This document shows positions 44,127 to 54,566 of a DNA stretch of 64,000 nucleotides, piece after piece. The stretch spans positions 768,501 to 832,500 of the forward strand of contig NZ_CP023548.1 in the NCBI RefSeq assembly GCF_002407205.1, read 5' to 3'. Made by a program: the position numbers and the translations under genes. The DNA is from Rhodobacter sp. CZR27. Lineage in GTDB: Bacteria > Pseudomonadota > Alphaproteobacteria > Rhodobacterales > Rhodobacteraceae. The notes below the pieces were generated by a model. The model worked only from the letters and a program-made list of their open reading frames with translations. It ran no database searches and was not told where the DNA came from. Position 1 is the stretch's first letter. The number at the start of each line of letters is the position of its first letter.

Positions 44127-44710
44127 TGCTCGGACTGCGCCGGAAGGTCCGGATCGAGACCGAGCGGATGACGCTGCGGTTGCCTGCCCATTCCGACTGG
44201 CGCGACTGGGCGGCACTCCGGGCGGACAGTGCGACCTTCCTCACCCCGTGGGAGCCGGTGTGGTCCTCGGACCACCTGTCGCGCAAGGCCTTCACCAACC
44301 GCGTCTACTGGGCCGCACGGGCCGAGACGCAAGGGACGGCGCTGCCGCTGCTGCTGATCCGGCGCGAGGATCGCGCGCTTCTGGGCGCCATCACGCTCGA
44401 CAACATCCGGCGCGGGCCGGCGCAGTCGGGAACGCTCGGCTACTGGGTTGGCCATGCCCATGCCCGACAGGGCTTCATGCGCGAGGCGATCCAGGCCGTC
44501 GTCCACCACGCCTTCACCGTGATGGACCTGAGCCGGATCGAGGCCGCCTGCCTGCCCGAGAACGCGGCCTCGCGCGGGGTGCTGGAGAAATGCGGCTTCA
44601 AATACGAGGGCGTGGCGCAGAGCTACCTGCAGATCGCCGGCCGCTGGCGCAACCACGTGCTCTATTCCAACCTGCGCAACGACCGGCGCGGTAGGACCGA
44701 CGTGGGCTGA
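44126..44710 (+). CDS. RimJ/RimL-type GNAT acetyltransferase
   Basis: A 194-residue acetyltransferase resembling RimJ, the N-terminal acetylase of ribosomal protein S5. Motifs are ETERMTLRLPAHSDW, LGYWVGHAHARQGFMREAI (acetyl-CoA loop) and the RIEAACLPENAASRGVLEKCGF signature. The ATG overlaps the stop of the M16 gene. Substrate assignment is tentative. Confidence 0.85.
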   Translation: MLGLRRKVRIETERMTLRLPAHSDWRDWAALRADSATFLTPWEPVWSSDHLSRKAFTNRVYWAARAETQGTALPLLLIRREDRALLGAITLDNIRRGPAQSGTLGYWVGHAHARQGFMREAIQAVVHHAFTVMDLSRIEAACLPENAASRGVLEKCGFKYEGVAQSYLQIAGRWRNHVLYSNLRNDRRGRTDVG

Positions 44711-44878
44711 CCGCCCGGGCCGGCCGTTCGCCGCCGCATCGAAGCCGCCACCGGGCCACCCGCCGCCACCCGAAGATCCGGGGCTGACCCGCTCGCCGGG
44801 GTCCTCCCTTCTGACGCATCTTTGATGCGGCCCGGCGCGGCCTGCCTGCTACGATCCCTTCCGCAGGAGGTGCCGCCG

Positions 44879-45679
44879 ATGATCCGACCCGCCCTCGCGA
44901 GCCTCGCCCTCGCCCTTCCCGCCGCCGCGCAGGAGCGCACGCCAAGCCATTGCATCGCGCTGGCGCAGGGACCGGAGGTCATGACACCCGCGGCCTTCGG
45001 CGATCCGCTGGCCGAGGATCGCGTGCGCATCCGCTACGTCCACCACGCCACCTTCCTGATCGAGACGCCCGGCGGCCTCGTCGCTGCCACGGACTATACC
45101 GGGCTGCTCGGCCAGCGCGACGTGGTGCCGGACGTCGCCACCATGAACAACGCCCATTCCACGCACTGGACGGACCTGCCGGACCCGCGCATTCCCCACC
45201 TGCTGCCCGGCTGGAAGGACGGCGGCCGCGCCGAGCATCATCTGGATCTGGGCGAGATGCTGGTGCGGAACGTGCCGACGGACGTGCGCTCGCGCTGGGG
45301 CGAGGGCGCGCGCAAGGATGGCAACTCGATCTTCGTCTTCGAGGTGGCCGGGCTCTGCATCGGCCACCTCGGCCACCTGCACCACGAGCCGGATGCCGCG
45401 CAATATGCCGCGCTCGGGCGGCTCGACGTGCTGATGGTGCCGGTCGACGGCGGCTACACCGTGAACCTCGAGACGATGCAAAATGTGGTGCGGCGGCTGC
45501 GCTCGTCGGTGGTTCTGCCGATGCACTGGTTCTCGGGGGCGTCGCTGGAGGAGTTCCTGTCCAACATGAGCGCCGAATTCGAGGTGGTCCGGCTGGAGGG
45601 TCCCGAACTGGAGCTGTCGCTGTCCAGCCTTCCGCGCCGGCCGACGATCATGGTGCTCGACCCCCAGTGGGTGGACTGA
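44879..45679 (+). CDS. Exported metallo-beta-lactamase-fold protein
   Basis: A 266-residue protein with an N-terminal signal (ALALPAAAQ) and a metallo-hydrolase fold: HHATFLIETPGGLVAATDYTG near residue 57, GHLGHLHHEP near 165 and LPMHWFSG near 220 resemble the metal-binding strands of the UlaG-like group. AGGAGG precedes the ATG by about six bases, which fixes the start over the longer frame to 44822. The substrate is unknown and no lactamase activity is implied. Confidence 0.78.
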   Translation: MIRPALASLALALPAAAQERTPSHCIALAQGPEVMTPAAFGDPLAEDRVRIRYVHHATFLIETPGGLVAATDYTGLLGQRDVVPDVATMNNAHSTHWTDLPDPRIPHLLPGWKDGGRAEHHLDLGEMLVRNVPTDVRSRWGEGARKDGNSIFVFEVAGLCIGHLGHLHHEPDAAQYAALGRLDVLMVPVDGGYTVNLETMQNVVRRLRSSVVLPMHWFSGASLEEFLSNMSAEFEVVRLEGPELELSLSSLPRRPTIMVLDPQWVD

Positions 45680-45745
45680 CCCCGCCGCGCGGGTCCGGGT
45701 GGACGGACATGGGTTTCCGGGGCTAAGCAGGCGCCGGAGGTGCCT

Positions 45746-47158
45746 ATGCTGAACCCCGCCGACGATGCCTTTCTTTCCGACCTCGCCGGCCGTGTGCCGG
45801 ACGGAACGCTGATCGCGCCCGAACCGCGCCACCTGACCGAGCCTCGGGGCCGCCACCACGGACGGGCGGGGGCGGTGGCCCTGCCGCGTAGCACCGATGA
45901 GGTGTCCACCATCGTCCGCGCCTGCGCCGAGGCGCGGGTCGGGATCGTGCCGCTGGGCGGCGGCACCGGACTCGTCGGCGGGCAGGTGATGACGCAGGGT
46001 CCGCTGCCGCTCCTGATCTCGCTGGAACGGATGGACCGGCTGCGCGGGATCTTCCCGGCCGAGAACGTGATCCTCGTTGAGGCGGGGATGATCCTTGCCG
46101 AGGTGCAGGCCGCGGCCGAGGCCGAGGGGCGGATGTTCCCGCTCTGGCTTGCCTCGGAAGGGTCGTGCCGGATCGGCGGCAACCTGGCCTGCAATGCCGG
46201 CGGCACGGCGGTCCTGCGCTACGGCAATGCACGTGACCTCTGCCTCGGGCTCGAGGCGGTGCTGCCGGACGGGTCGGTGTTCCACGGGCTGAAACGGCTC
46301 AGGAAGGACAATACCGGCTATGACCTGCGGAACCTGCTGATCGGGTCCGAGGGCACGCTGGGCATCATTACTGCCGCGAGCCTGAAGCTGGTGCGTCCTC
46401 CGGCCGCCGAGGGTGCCGCGCTCATGGCGGTGCGCGATCCGGCCGCGGCACTGGAGCTGCTCGGCCGCGCACAGCGCCGGCTGGGGCCGCTGGTGACGGG
46501 GTTCGAGCTGATGCACCGGACGGGCCTCGACTTCCTCGCCGAGACGCTGCCCGAGCTGCGCCAGCCCTTCGCCGTGCCGCCGGAATGGCTGGTTCTGGTC
46601 GATCTGGGCCTGACCGAGGGGATGAGTCCTGCGGCCGAACTGGAGGCCCTGTTCGCCGAGGGGCTGGAGGCCGGGCTGGTCTCGGACGGGCTGGTGGCGC
46701 AGTCCGAGGCGCAGCGGGCCGCGTTCTGGGCGATCCGCGAGACCATCCCCGAGGCGAACCGCCGGATCGGCTCGATCGCGAGCCACGACATCGCCCTGCC
46801 GCTGGGCGAGATCGCGGGCTTCATCGAGACGGCGCGGGCGGCGCTGACCCGGCTTGCCGACGTGCGGATCAACTGCTTCGGCCATCTCGGCGACGGCAAC
46901 CTGCATCTCAACATCTTCCCCGCCCGGGGCCGCAGCCGCGCGGAGTATGATCCCCTGCGCGGCGCGATCAGCCAGACGGTGCACGAACTGGTTCACCGGG
47001 CCGATGGCTCGATCAGCGCCGAGCATGGCATCGGCCGGCTGAAGGTCGCCGAACTGGAGCGTTATGGCGACCCCGCCAAGCTCGCCGCGATGCGCGCGAT
47101 CAAGCGCGCGCTTGATCCGCTGGGCATCATGAATCCCGGCGCCGTGCTGCGCGCCTGA
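45746..47158 (+). CDS. FAD-linked oxidase, GlcD/D-lactate dehydrogenase type
   Basis: A 470-residue flavoenzyme of the VAO family. The FAD-binding domain has PLGGGTGLVGGQV near residue 75, GGNLACNAGGTAVLRYGN near 150 and GSEGTLGIIT near 210; the C-terminal substrate domain ends with NCFGHLGDGNLHLNIFP and AEHGIGRLK. It probably oxidises a D-2-hydroxyacid. ATG 45746 is chosen because GGAGG is five bases upstream; a GTG at 45740 is in frame. It is not followed by glcE/glcF, so it is a stand-alone enzyme. Confidence 0.88.
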   Translation: MLNPADDAFLSDLAGRVPDGTLIAPEPRHLTEPRGRHHGRAGAVALPRSTDEVSTIVRACAEARVGIVPLGGGTGLVGGQVMTQGPLPLLISLERMDRLRGIFPAENVILVEAGMILAEVQAAAEAEGRMFPLWLASEGSCRIGGNLACNAGGTAVLRYGNARDLCLGLEAVLPDGSVFHGLKRLRKDNTGYDLRNLLIGSEGTLGIITAASLKLVRPPAAEGAALMAVRDPAAALELLGRAQRRLGPLVTGFELMHRTGLDFLAETLPELRQPFAVPPEWLVLVDLGLTEGMSPAAELEALFAEGLEAGLVSDGLVAQSEAQRAAFWAIRETIPEANRRIGSIASHDIALPLGEIAGFIETARAALTRLADVRINCFGHLGDGNLHLNIFPARGRSRAEYDPLRGAISQTVHELVHRADGSISAEHGIGRLKVAELERYGDPAKLAAMRAIKRALDPLGIMNPGAVLRA

Positions 47159-47253
47159 CGGGGTGGCGGATGCGATGGCCAGACAGGCATTTGCGAGCCG
47201 ATGACGCTGACCGGGGTCGGCGCCCGGATGCGGGCCCCGATGGGCCACCCACG

Positions 47254-47283
47254 AAAAGGCCCCGCCGGGGTGGCCGGCGGGGC
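47254..47283 (-). terminator. Intrinsic terminator downstream of apt
   Basis: On the minus strand GCCCCGCCGG, a 5-base loop and CCGGCGGGGC form a perfect 10-bp stem followed by CTTTTC. It would end the mtnP-apt transcript about 85 bases after apt; on the plus strand there is no T-run. Confidence 0.75.
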
Positions 47284-47367
47284 GGGCTGGGGTTGAAGGT
47301 CACGTCATGCAAGCAGCGACCGGCGCACCCGGTAGATCCGTTCTAGCGCGATTCCGCTAACGGAGGG

Positions 47368-47904
47368 TTAAAGTCCCTCGAAGGCGCAGAGGGCGTGGAC
47401 CTCCATGCCCAGCCCCTCCAACCGCTTGCGGCCGCCGAGGTCGGGCAGGTCCACGACGAAGGCGCAGCCGACGACCTGGCCGCCAAGCTGCTCGATCAGC
47501 CGGATGCCGGCCTCGGCCGTCCCGCCGGTCGCCAGCAGGTCATCGACCAGAAGGACCTTCTCGCCCGCCTGGATGGCGTCGTCATGCACCTCGACCACCG
47601 CCTCGCCGTATTCGAGCTTGTAGCTTTGCGAGATCGTGGCACCCGGCAGCTTGCCCTTCTTGCGGATCGGCACGAAGCCTGTGGAAAGCTGGTGCGCGAC
47701 CGCGCCGCCGAGGATGAAGCCGCGCGCCTCGAGACCCGCCACCTTGTCGAACTGCTGCCCGGCATAGGGGGCCAGCAGCTGGTCGATCGCGATGCGGAAG
47801 CCGCGCGGATCGGCGAAAAGCGTGGTCACGTCGCGGAACAGGATCCCCTCGTGCGGGAAGTCCACGATGGTGCGGATGTAATCCCTGACGGATTTGTTCG
47901 TCAT
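47368..47904 (-). CDS. apt: Adenine phosphoribosyltransferase
   Basis: A 178-residue purine-salvage enzyme forming AMP from adenine and PRPP. The PRPP-binding loop [17 protein letters not shown] lies near residue 118, with the [14 protein letters not shown] segment near 60. It follows mtnP by four bases; mtnP releases adenine from methylthioadenosine, so the pair recycles adenine from polyamine or quorum-signal synthesis. Confidence 0.96.
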   Translation of the reverse strand: MTNKSVRDYIRTIVDFPHEGILFRDVTTLFADPRGFRIAIDQLLAPYAGQQFDKVAGLEARGFILGGAVAHQLSTGFVPIRKKGKLPGATISQSYKLEYGEAVVEVHDDAIQAGEKVLLVDDLLATGGTAEAGIRLIEQLGGQVVGCAFVVDLPDLGGRKRLEGLGMEVHALCAFEGL

Positions 47905-47908
47905 CGTT

Positions 47909-48781
<873 letters not shown>

Positions 48782-48958
48782 TGCTGTCCCCGGTATCATT
48801 GACCGGCGCGACAGTAGGGGCGCCGCGCGCGCGAGAAAAGCACGAAGGCCGCCCGGCGGGGTGCGATAAATCGCCGTTGCCATTCACGAAGCGCGAATGG
48901 CGCGGGCCGATGCGGAGGTGGCGGTCTTTCCCCTCTGCGCCTGCCGAAGCGGTGACCC

Positions 48959-49543
48959 TCACCCCTCGCCGGGGCGGGCGAGTTCCATGACTTCGCGCAC
49001 CACGGCATAGTCGCGGTAGCCGAGCCGCGCCATCGGGCGGAACCGCGTCACGTCGAACCGGCCCGCGACGAGGCAATCGTCGCGCAGATGCACACCGGTC
49101 ACCTCGCCGAGGATCAGGTGGTTGTCGCGGCCCAGAAGCTCGACCACCTGCGTCACGCGGCATTCGAGCGACGCGGGCGCGCCCTCGACGCGCGGGCAGG
49201 GGATCGTCCGGCACTCGGCCTTGGGAACGCCGGCCGCCTCGAATTCGTCCACCCCGCGCGGAAAGGCGGCCGAGGTTGCGTTCATGACGGCCAGCGCGGC
49301 TTCCTCGACGATGTTCACGCAGAACACCCCGCTCGCCCGCAGGGCGGCAAGGCTGTCCTTCGCGCCGGTCGAGGCGAACATCACCTGCGGCGGCACATAG
49401 GCCACCGCATTGAAGAACGAATAGGGCGCGAGATTGTCGCCATCCGGTCCGCGGGTCGAGATCCAGCCGATGGGCCGGGGCGTCACGATGGCGTTGAACG
49501 GGTTGTGCGGCAGTCCGTGGCCGTCGTCGGGGCGGTAGAACAT
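48959..49543 (-). CDS. Flavin reductase-like FMN-binding protein
   Basis: A 194-residue split-barrel protein of the DIM6/NTAB flavin-reductase group. It opens NAIVTPRPIGWISTRG and continues LAPYSFFNAVAYVPPQVMF and NTS-like NATSAAFPRGVDEFE, the FMN-contact segments. It may be a flavin reductase or an oxygenase partner; no partner gene is adjacent. It diverges from the neighbouring acetyltransferase gene. Confidence 0.85.
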   Translation of the reverse strand: MFYRPDDGHGLPHNPFNAIVTPRPIGWISTRGPDGDNLAPYSFFNAVAYVPPQVMFASTGAKDSLAALRASGVFCVNIVEEAALAVMNATSAAFPRGVDEFEAAGVPKAECRTIPCPRVEGAPASLECRVTQVVELLGRDNHLILGEVTGVHLRDDCLVAGRFDVTRFRPMARLGYRDYAVVREVMELARPGEG

Positions 49544-49626
49544 GACGGGTCCTTTCAGGTTTGATCCCGTTCTGCCTGCGTGTTACGGGCCTTTCCAGCC
49601 GATTCCGGCCAAGGGGGACAGGGCGC

Positions 49627-50112
49627 GTGTATCGCCTCGAGCAGGAAACCGATGCGGACTGGTGGGAGGTCGAGGCGCTTTACGACCTCTGCTTCGCACC
49701 GGGCCGCACCGCGCTTTCCTCCTACCGGCTGCGCGACGGGGTGCCGAAGGTGGCCGATCTCTGCGCCATCCTGCGCGACGAGGACGGAACGCTTGCCGCC
49801 GCGATCCGCTACTGGCCGGTCGAGGTGGCGGGGAAGCCCGTGCTGCTGCTCGGACCCGTCGCCGTCCACCCGACCCGGCAGGGCGAGGGGCTGGGCGCGC
49901 TTCTCATGACCGAGACGCTGGCCGAGGCGCGCAAGATCGGCTGGGAGCGCGTGATGCTGGTGGGCGACGCGCCCTATTACCGCCGCTTCGGCTTCCGCAA
50001 GCTCGATCATGTGGTGATGCCGCCGCCCACGAACCCCGAGCGGGTGCTGGGCCTTCCGCTGGTGGCGGGGGCCTGGGACGGGGTCGAGGGGCCGGTGACC
50101 CGGGCCGGCTGA
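49627..50112 (+). CDS. GNAT N-acetyltransferase
   Basis: A 161-residue acetyltransferase of the YhbS type. The acetyl-CoA loop is in LLGPVAVHPTRQGEGLGALLM and the C-terminal strand in VMLVGDAPYYRRFGFRK. The GTG at 49627 (YRLEQETDADW next) is preferred, preceded by a GGGGGA run; an ATG at 49561 is in frame but adds a non-conserved segment. Substrate unknown. Confidence 0.8.
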   Translation: MYRLEQETDADWWEVEALYDLCFAPGRTALSSYRLRDGVPKVADLCAILRDEDGTLAAAIRYWPVEVAGKPVLLLGPVAVHPTRQGEGLGALLMTETLAEARKIGWERVMLVGDAPYYRRFGFRKLDHVVMPPPTNPERVLGLPLVAGAWDGVEGPVTRAG

Positions 50113-50153
50113 GACCATTGCCGAAGGGCAGGGGCCACCCTACCTCTTGCCCC

Positions 50154-50918
50154 ATGACCGCAAAAGCCAACCTGCCTTCCACTCTGCGCAGCCCCGAGGC
50201 CGAGATTGCCGCGCTGGCGCTGCGTTTCGACCGGGCGAACGGCCCGATCATCGCGCTGATGAACCGCCTCGGCGGATCGGTCGAGGAGCGTCTGGCGCTT
50301 CTGCCGAGGCCGGTGCTGCGGCAGATCGAGATGGTGACGCGCCGCGCGCTGGAACAGAGCCACCGCCTTGCTGCCGCCGGCCGTGCGGCGCCCTCGCTCG
50401 GCCGCCGCGCGACGCCGGCGCTGGTCGCGCTGACCGGGGCCGCGGGCGGGGCGGGGGGCCTCGCGACGTCCGTCGGGGAGCTTCCGGTCACCATCACCGT
50501 CATCATGCATGCGATCCGTCAGGCCGCCGAGGCCGAGGGCTTCGACCCCGACGATCCGGCGATCCGCGTCGAATGCCTGCGCATCTTCGGAGCCGGCAGC
50601 CCGCTGTCGCAGGACGACGGCGTGAACACGAGCTTCATCGGCGCCCGCCTCGCCATGAGCGGCGCGGCAATGAGCCGGATCATCGCCTCGGTCGCGCCGC
50701 GGCTGGCCGCCGTGCTGGGGCAGAAGCTGATGGCGCAGGCGGTGCCGGTGCTGGGCGCCGTGGCGGGCGCCACGCTGAACGCGGCCTATCTCAGTTATTA
50801 CCGCGAGATTGCCGAGATCCGCTTTGCGCTGCTGCGCCTTGCCCAGACCCATGGCGCCGAACGCGTGCTGGCCGAGTTCCAGGCGGCCGTCACGCCCATC
50901 CCGCTGCGCCGCGCCTGA
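50154..50918 (+). CDS. EcsC-family protein
   Basis: A 254-residue protein of the EcsC family, named from a Bacillus transporter-operon protein of unclear function. Typical segments are TSVGELPVTITVIMHAIRQAA and AVPVLGAVAGATLNAAYLSYYREIAEIRFALLRLA, containing one hydrophobic, Gly/Ala-rich helix that may associate with membrane. No partner transporter is adjacent. Confidence 0.82.
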   Translation: MTAKANLPSTLRSPEAEIAALALRFDRANGPIIALMNRLGGSVEERLALLPRPVLRQIEMVTRRALEQSHRLAAAGRAAPSLGRRATPALVALTGAAGGAGGLATSVGELPVTITVIMHAIRQAAEAEGFDPDDPAIRVECLRIFGAGSPLSQDDGVNTSFIGARLAMSGAAMSRIIASVAPRLAAVLGQKLMAQAVPVLGAVAGATLNAAYLSYYREIAEIRFALLRLAQTHGAERVLAEFQAAVTPIPLRRA

Positions 50919-50929
50919 AGGAGACACCC

Positions 50930-51625
50930 ATGATCGAGCTTTACTACTGGCCCACGCCGAACGGCTGGAAGATCACCATCGCGCTGGAAGAAATGGGCCT
51001 GCCCTACGAGATCCGCCTCGTGAACATCAACGCGGGCGACCAGTTCGATCCCGACTTCCTGAAAATCGCGCCGAACAACCGGATGCCGGCGATCGTGGAT
51101 CCCGAGGGGCCGGACGGCGAGCCGATCTCGATCTTCGAATCCGGGGCGATCCTGCAGTATCTGGCGCGCAAGACCGGCCAGCTCTGCGGCCCGACCGAGC
51201 GCGACCGGATCGCGGTGGACCAGTGGCTCATGTGGCAGATGGGCGGCGTCGGCCCCATGGCGGGGCAGGCGCACCACTTCCTGAAATACGCGCCGCAGAT
51301 GGACCCGCCGCAGGTGCTGCCCTATGCGCAGGACCGCTATCGCCGCGAGGTGGGCAGGCTTTACGGCGTGCTAGACCGGCAGCTTCGGGGGCGCGAGTTC
51401 GTCGCGGGCGACTTCCTCTCCATCGCCGACTGCGCGATCTGGCCCTGGGCGCAGGGCTGGGAGGCGCAGCAGCAGACGCTGGAGGACAAGCCCGACTTCG
51501 CCCGCTGGCTGAAGGCCCTGGCCGAACGCCCCGCCTTCATCCGCGGCAAGGCGGTGGCCGAGGAGATGCGCAATTCCGGCCCGCTGGACAGGAAGGCAGT
51601 GGAGATCCTCTACGGCCGGAAGTAG
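50930..51625 (+). CDS. Glutathione S-transferase, YfcG-like
   Basis: A 231-residue glutathione transferase. The thioredoxin-like N-terminal domain starts IELYYWPTPNGWKITIALEE, with the cis-Pro segment NNRMPAIVDPEG and IFESGAILQYLA for glutathione contact; the helical C-terminal domain has DFLSIADCAIWPWA. This resembles the Nu-class disulfide-reductase type (YfcG). A GAAGGAGA ribosome site precedes the ATG by six to seven bases. Confidence 0.9.
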   Translation: MIELYYWPTPNGWKITIALEEMGLPYEIRLVNINAGDQFDPDFLKIAPNNRMPAIVDPEGPDGEPISIFESGAILQYLARKTGQLCGPTERDRIAVDQWLMWQMGGVGPMAGQAHHFLKYAPQMDPPQVLPYAQDRYRREVGRLYGVLDRQLRGREFVAGDFLSIADCAIWPWAQGWEAQQQTLEDKPDFARWLKALAERPAFIRGKAVAEEMRNSGPLDRKAVEILYGRK

Positions 51626-51674
51626 GCCGGCCGCGTGACCCCGGCCTTCCGCCCTCGGCGGGCAGTGCGGTTAG

Positions 51675-52277
51675 TCAGGCCCCGTCCTTCCGCTCGTAGC
51701 CATAGCGCTTGAAGACGCCGCCCTGCGCCATGAAGAAGGCGAAGATCGCCAGCGGCAGGCCGAAGGTCTTGAAGTTCACCCAGGCGTCGGTGCTCATCGT
51801 GCGCCACACGGCCTCGTTCGCGACGGCAAGGGCGAAGAAGAAGGCGGTTACGCGGCGGGTCAGGATCATCCAGCCTTCGGGCTGCATCGGGATCGTCTCT
51901 TCCAGCACGATCTTCAGCCAGCTCTGTCCGCGCAGGAGGCCCAGCCCCAGCAGCCCGCCGAACAGCAGGTAGATCATGGTGGGCTTCATCTTGAAGAAGC
52001 GCTCGTCGTTCAGCCAGACCGAGAGGCCGCCGAACACCACCACCAGAACAACGGTCGCGACCTGCATCCGCGACAGCTTGCCCGTCAGCCACCACAGAAG
52101 CCCGGTCGAGATCACCATCAGCGGGATGAAGGCTGCCGTGACGACGATGAAGCCGGTGTAGTCGGTGCCACCCAGGGTGAACACCTGGTCCTTCAGCTTC
52201 ACATAGCCGAGGAAGAAGGCTGCAATCGGCCCCCACTCCAGCGCCGCCTTTACCACGGGATTGATCCGTCCTGCCAT
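51675..52277 (-). CDS. yciB: Inner membrane protein YciB/IspZ (septation protein A)
   Basis: A 200-residue protein with five to six membrane helices of the YciB family, linked to cell-envelope integrity and septation. Conserved parts are LEWGPIAAFFLGYVK, the FKMKPTMIYLLFGGLLGLGLL segment, and the end WVNFKTFGLPLAIFAFFMAQ. The start MAGRINPVVK fits the family; longer frames are unsupported. It follows the transporter gene by 11 bases. Confidence 0.93.
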   Translation of the reverse strand: MAGRINPVVKAALEWGPIAAFFLGYVKLKDQVFTLGGTDYTGFIVVTAAFIPLMVISTGLLWWLTGKLSRMQVATVVLVVVFGGLSVWLNDERFFKMKPTMIYLLFGGLLGLGLLRGQSWLKIVLEETIPMQPEGWMILTRRVTAFFFALAVANEAVWRTMSTDAWVNFKTFGLPLAIFAFFMAQGGVFKRYGYERKDGA

Positions 52278-52288
52278 TGCACGTCCTC

Positions 52289-53194
52289 TCATGCGGCCTG
52301 AACCAGTATGGCGCCGAGGGCGATCAGGCCCATCAGCAGTATCTTCGCGGGCCCCGACCGCTCGCCCAGCACCAGCCAGCCGATGGCGGCGGCAAAGAGC
52401 GTCGAGGTCTCGCGCAGCGAGGCGACCTCGGCCACCTTGCCGAGCCGGGTGCCGAGCATCACCCCGCCGAAGCTGACGAAGGCGATCAGCGCCCCGATGA
52501 AGCCGCGAGCGGCGAGCGCCCCGGCCGCTTCGGGCATCTGCCGCGCCCTGATCAGCCTGTAGCCCAGCATCAGCGGGAAATCGAGCGAGGTCATCAGGAA
52601 GAACCACGCGAGGAAGGTGAAGGGGTCGGGCATCAGCCGGATCGCCCACGCGTCATAGGTCGTGTAGACCGCAACCAGCAGCCCGCCCGCAAAGGCCCAG
52701 ATCAGGCCCGCACGCAGCGCCGCCCGCGCCGGCACCGCCGCGCCCCCGAAGTTCAGCCGCGCGAGCATCAGGATTGCGCCCGACAGCACCGCCACGCCGA
52801 ACCATTGCAGCGGCACGTAATGCTCGCCGAGGAACGCGGCTGCGAAGACCAGCGTGGCAAGTGGCCCGACGCCGCGCACGACCGGGTAGACCACGGTATA
52901 GGCCGCCTGCGAATAGGCCCGCGCCATGGCGATCTTGTAGGCGAGGTGGATGGCGATCACCCCCACCATCACCAGCCACTCGAAGCCTTGCGGCCACGGC
53001 ACGACGAAGAGCGCCACGGGTGCCGACAGCAGCACCATGAAGGCATCCATCGCCCCGCGGGCAAGCCAGGGGTCGTGCCGGCCCTTCTGCAATGCGCCGA
53101 AGCAGGCATGGGCGAGCGCCGAGGTCAGGGCCAGCAGGATGGCGAGCCGGGCTCCGGCCTCGGTGCCCTCGAGCGAGATGATCCAGTCGGTCAT
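52289..53194 (-). CDS. EamA/DMT-family transporter
   Basis: A 301-residue protein with about ten transmembrane helices and two EamA-type halves. The first half ends near AYTVVYPVVRGVGPLATLVFAAAFLGE and the second near EVASLRETSTLFAAAIGWLVLGER, the two repeated signature segments. Probably a metabolite exporter; the substrate cannot be inferred. It lies between ftsY and yciB on the same strand. Confidence 0.9.
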   Translation of the reverse strand: MTDWIISLEGTEAGARLAILLALTSALAHACFGALQKGRHDPWLARGAMDAFMVLLSAPVALFVVPWPQGFEWLVMVGVIAIHLAYKIAMARAYSQAAYTVVYPVVRGVGPLATLVFAAAFLGEHYVPLQWFGVAVLSGAILMLARLNFGGAAVPARAALRAGLIWAFAGGLLVAVYTTYDAWAIRLMPDPFTFLAWFFLMTSLDFPLMLGYRLIRARQMPEAAGALAARGFIGALIAFVSFGGVMLGTRLGKVAEVASLRETSTLFAAAIGWLVLGERSGPAKILLMGLIALGAILVQAA

Positions 53195-53240
53195 GTCAGG
53201 TGAGGGTCGGCCTGCGCGAGCGGGCTCCGGTCGGAAGCGG

Positions 53241-54566
53241 TCAGTCGTCGAGCCCCATCAGGGCGCGGGCGAAGTCGTCGGGGTCGAAGGGCGCGAGGTC
53301 GTCGATCTGCTCGCCCACGCCGATGGCATGGATCGGCAGGCCGAAGCGGTCCGCCAGCGCCACCAGCACGCCGCCCTTCGCGGTGCCGTCGAGCTTGGTC
53401 ATCACGAGGCCCGAGACATCGGCCAGCTTGCGGAAGATCTCGACCTGATTGAGCGCGTTCTGCCCCGTCGTCGCATCCAGCACCAGCAGCGTGTTGTGCG
53501 GCGCGTCGGGGTCCTTCTTGCGGATCACCCGGACGATCTTGGAGAGTTCCTCCATCAGGTCGGCGCGGTTCTGCAGCCGGCCCGCCGTGTCGATCATCAG
53601 AAGGTCGGCGCGGTCGGCCTGCGCCTTCGTCATGGCGTCGAAGGCCAGCGAGGCGGGGTCCGATCCTTCCGGCGCCGTCAGCACCGGCACGCCGGCGCGC
53701 TTGCCCCAGACCTGCAGCTGCTCGACGGCCGCCGCGCGGAAGGTGTCGCCTGCGGCGATCACCACCGACTTGCCGGCGGCGCGGAACTGCGAGGCGAGCT
53801 TGCCGATGGTCGTGGTCTTGCCCGAGCCGTTCACGCCCACCACCAGCACCACCTGCGGCCGCGACGGATAGATCGGCATCGGCCGGGCCACGGGTTCGAG
53901 GATGCGCGCGATCTCGGTCGCCAACGCCTGCTTGATCTCGCGCGAGGATACCCGGCGGCCAAAGCGGCCCTCGGCGATGTTCGCGGTGACGCGCAGCGCG
54001 GTCTCGACGCCCATGTCGGCCTGGATCAGCACCTCCTCGAGGCTTTCGAGCATGGCGTCGTCGAGGACGCGGCGCGGCTCCTCGGTCTGGCCGAACATGC
54101 GGCCGAAGAAGCCGGGGCGGGCAGGTTCCGGCTCGGGCTCAGCCTCAGGGCGAGGGCGCGCGGCATCGGCACGGGGCGCCGGCGCGGGCTCGACCCGCGG
54201 CAGCGGCGCGGGTTCCGCGGGCGGGGCCATGGGGGCAGCCTTCGCTGCGGGTTCGACACGGGGCGGGGGAGGCGCCTCGACCCTTGCGGGCTCGGGCGTC
54301 GGCGCCGGTTCCTGCCGGGCAGCGGGGGCGACCGGCGGGGCCGGCGTTTCGGGGGCTGCCGGCGGCGCGGGCACCGGACGTTCTGCTTCGGGCTGCCGGG
54401 GCGCCAGCGGCTGACCAAGGATCAGCGGCTCGGGCCGGGGAGCCGCCGGTTCGGGCGCGGGGGCGGTCTCGGGCGCTTCGCCCTCGCTGACAAGTGCGTC
54501 CAGCTCGTCCGACAGACGGTCGGAGGAGCGGAACATCTTTTCCCGCATCTTCTTGAAGAACGACAT
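53241..54566 (-). CDS. ftsY: Signal recognition particle receptor FtsY
   Basis: A 441-residue SRP receptor GTPase. After a basic start (MSFFKKMREKMFRS) comes a long Pro/Ala/Glu-rich linker (about 30-140) that is the variable A region, then the N domain and G domain with GVNGSGKTTTIGKLA (P-loop), DTFRAAAVEQL, DTAGRLQN and TKLDGTAKGG. The ATG at 54566 is chosen because the basic helix starts there; the frame to 54782 adds unrelated residues. Confidence 0.96.
   Translation of the reverse strand: MSFFKKMREKMFRSSDRLSDELDALVSEGEAPETAPAPEPAAPRPEPLILGQPLAPRQPEAERPVPAPPAAPETPAPPVAPAARQEPAPTPEPARVEAPPPPRVEPAAKAAPMAPPAEPAPLPRVEPAPAPRADAARPRPEAEPEPEPARPGFFGRMFGQTEEPRRVLDDAMLESLEEVLIQADMGVETALRVTANIAEGRFGRRVSSREIKQALATEIARILEPVARPMPIYPSRPQVVLVVGVNGSGKTTTIGKLASQFRAAGKSVVIAAGDTFRAAAVEQLQVWGKRAGVPVLTAPEGSDPASLAFDAMTKAQADRADLLMIDTAGRLQNRADLMEELSKIVRVIRKKDPDAPHNTLLVLDATTGQNALNQVEIFRKLADVSGLVMTKLDGTAKGGVLVALADRFGLPIHAIGVGEQIDDLAPFDPDDFARALMGLDD

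Noticed and set aside
44849-47248. A 799-codon minus-strand frame opposite the metallo-hydrolase and GlcD genes
   Set aside because: Its translation has the low-complexity Arg/His/Gln composition of antisense frames, while the plus strand has clear conserved motifs throughout.
47349-47363. CtrA-like sequence CTAACGGAGGGTTAA
   Set aside because: It lies downstream of apt, with no gene starting next to it, and one half-site is imperfect; probably chance.
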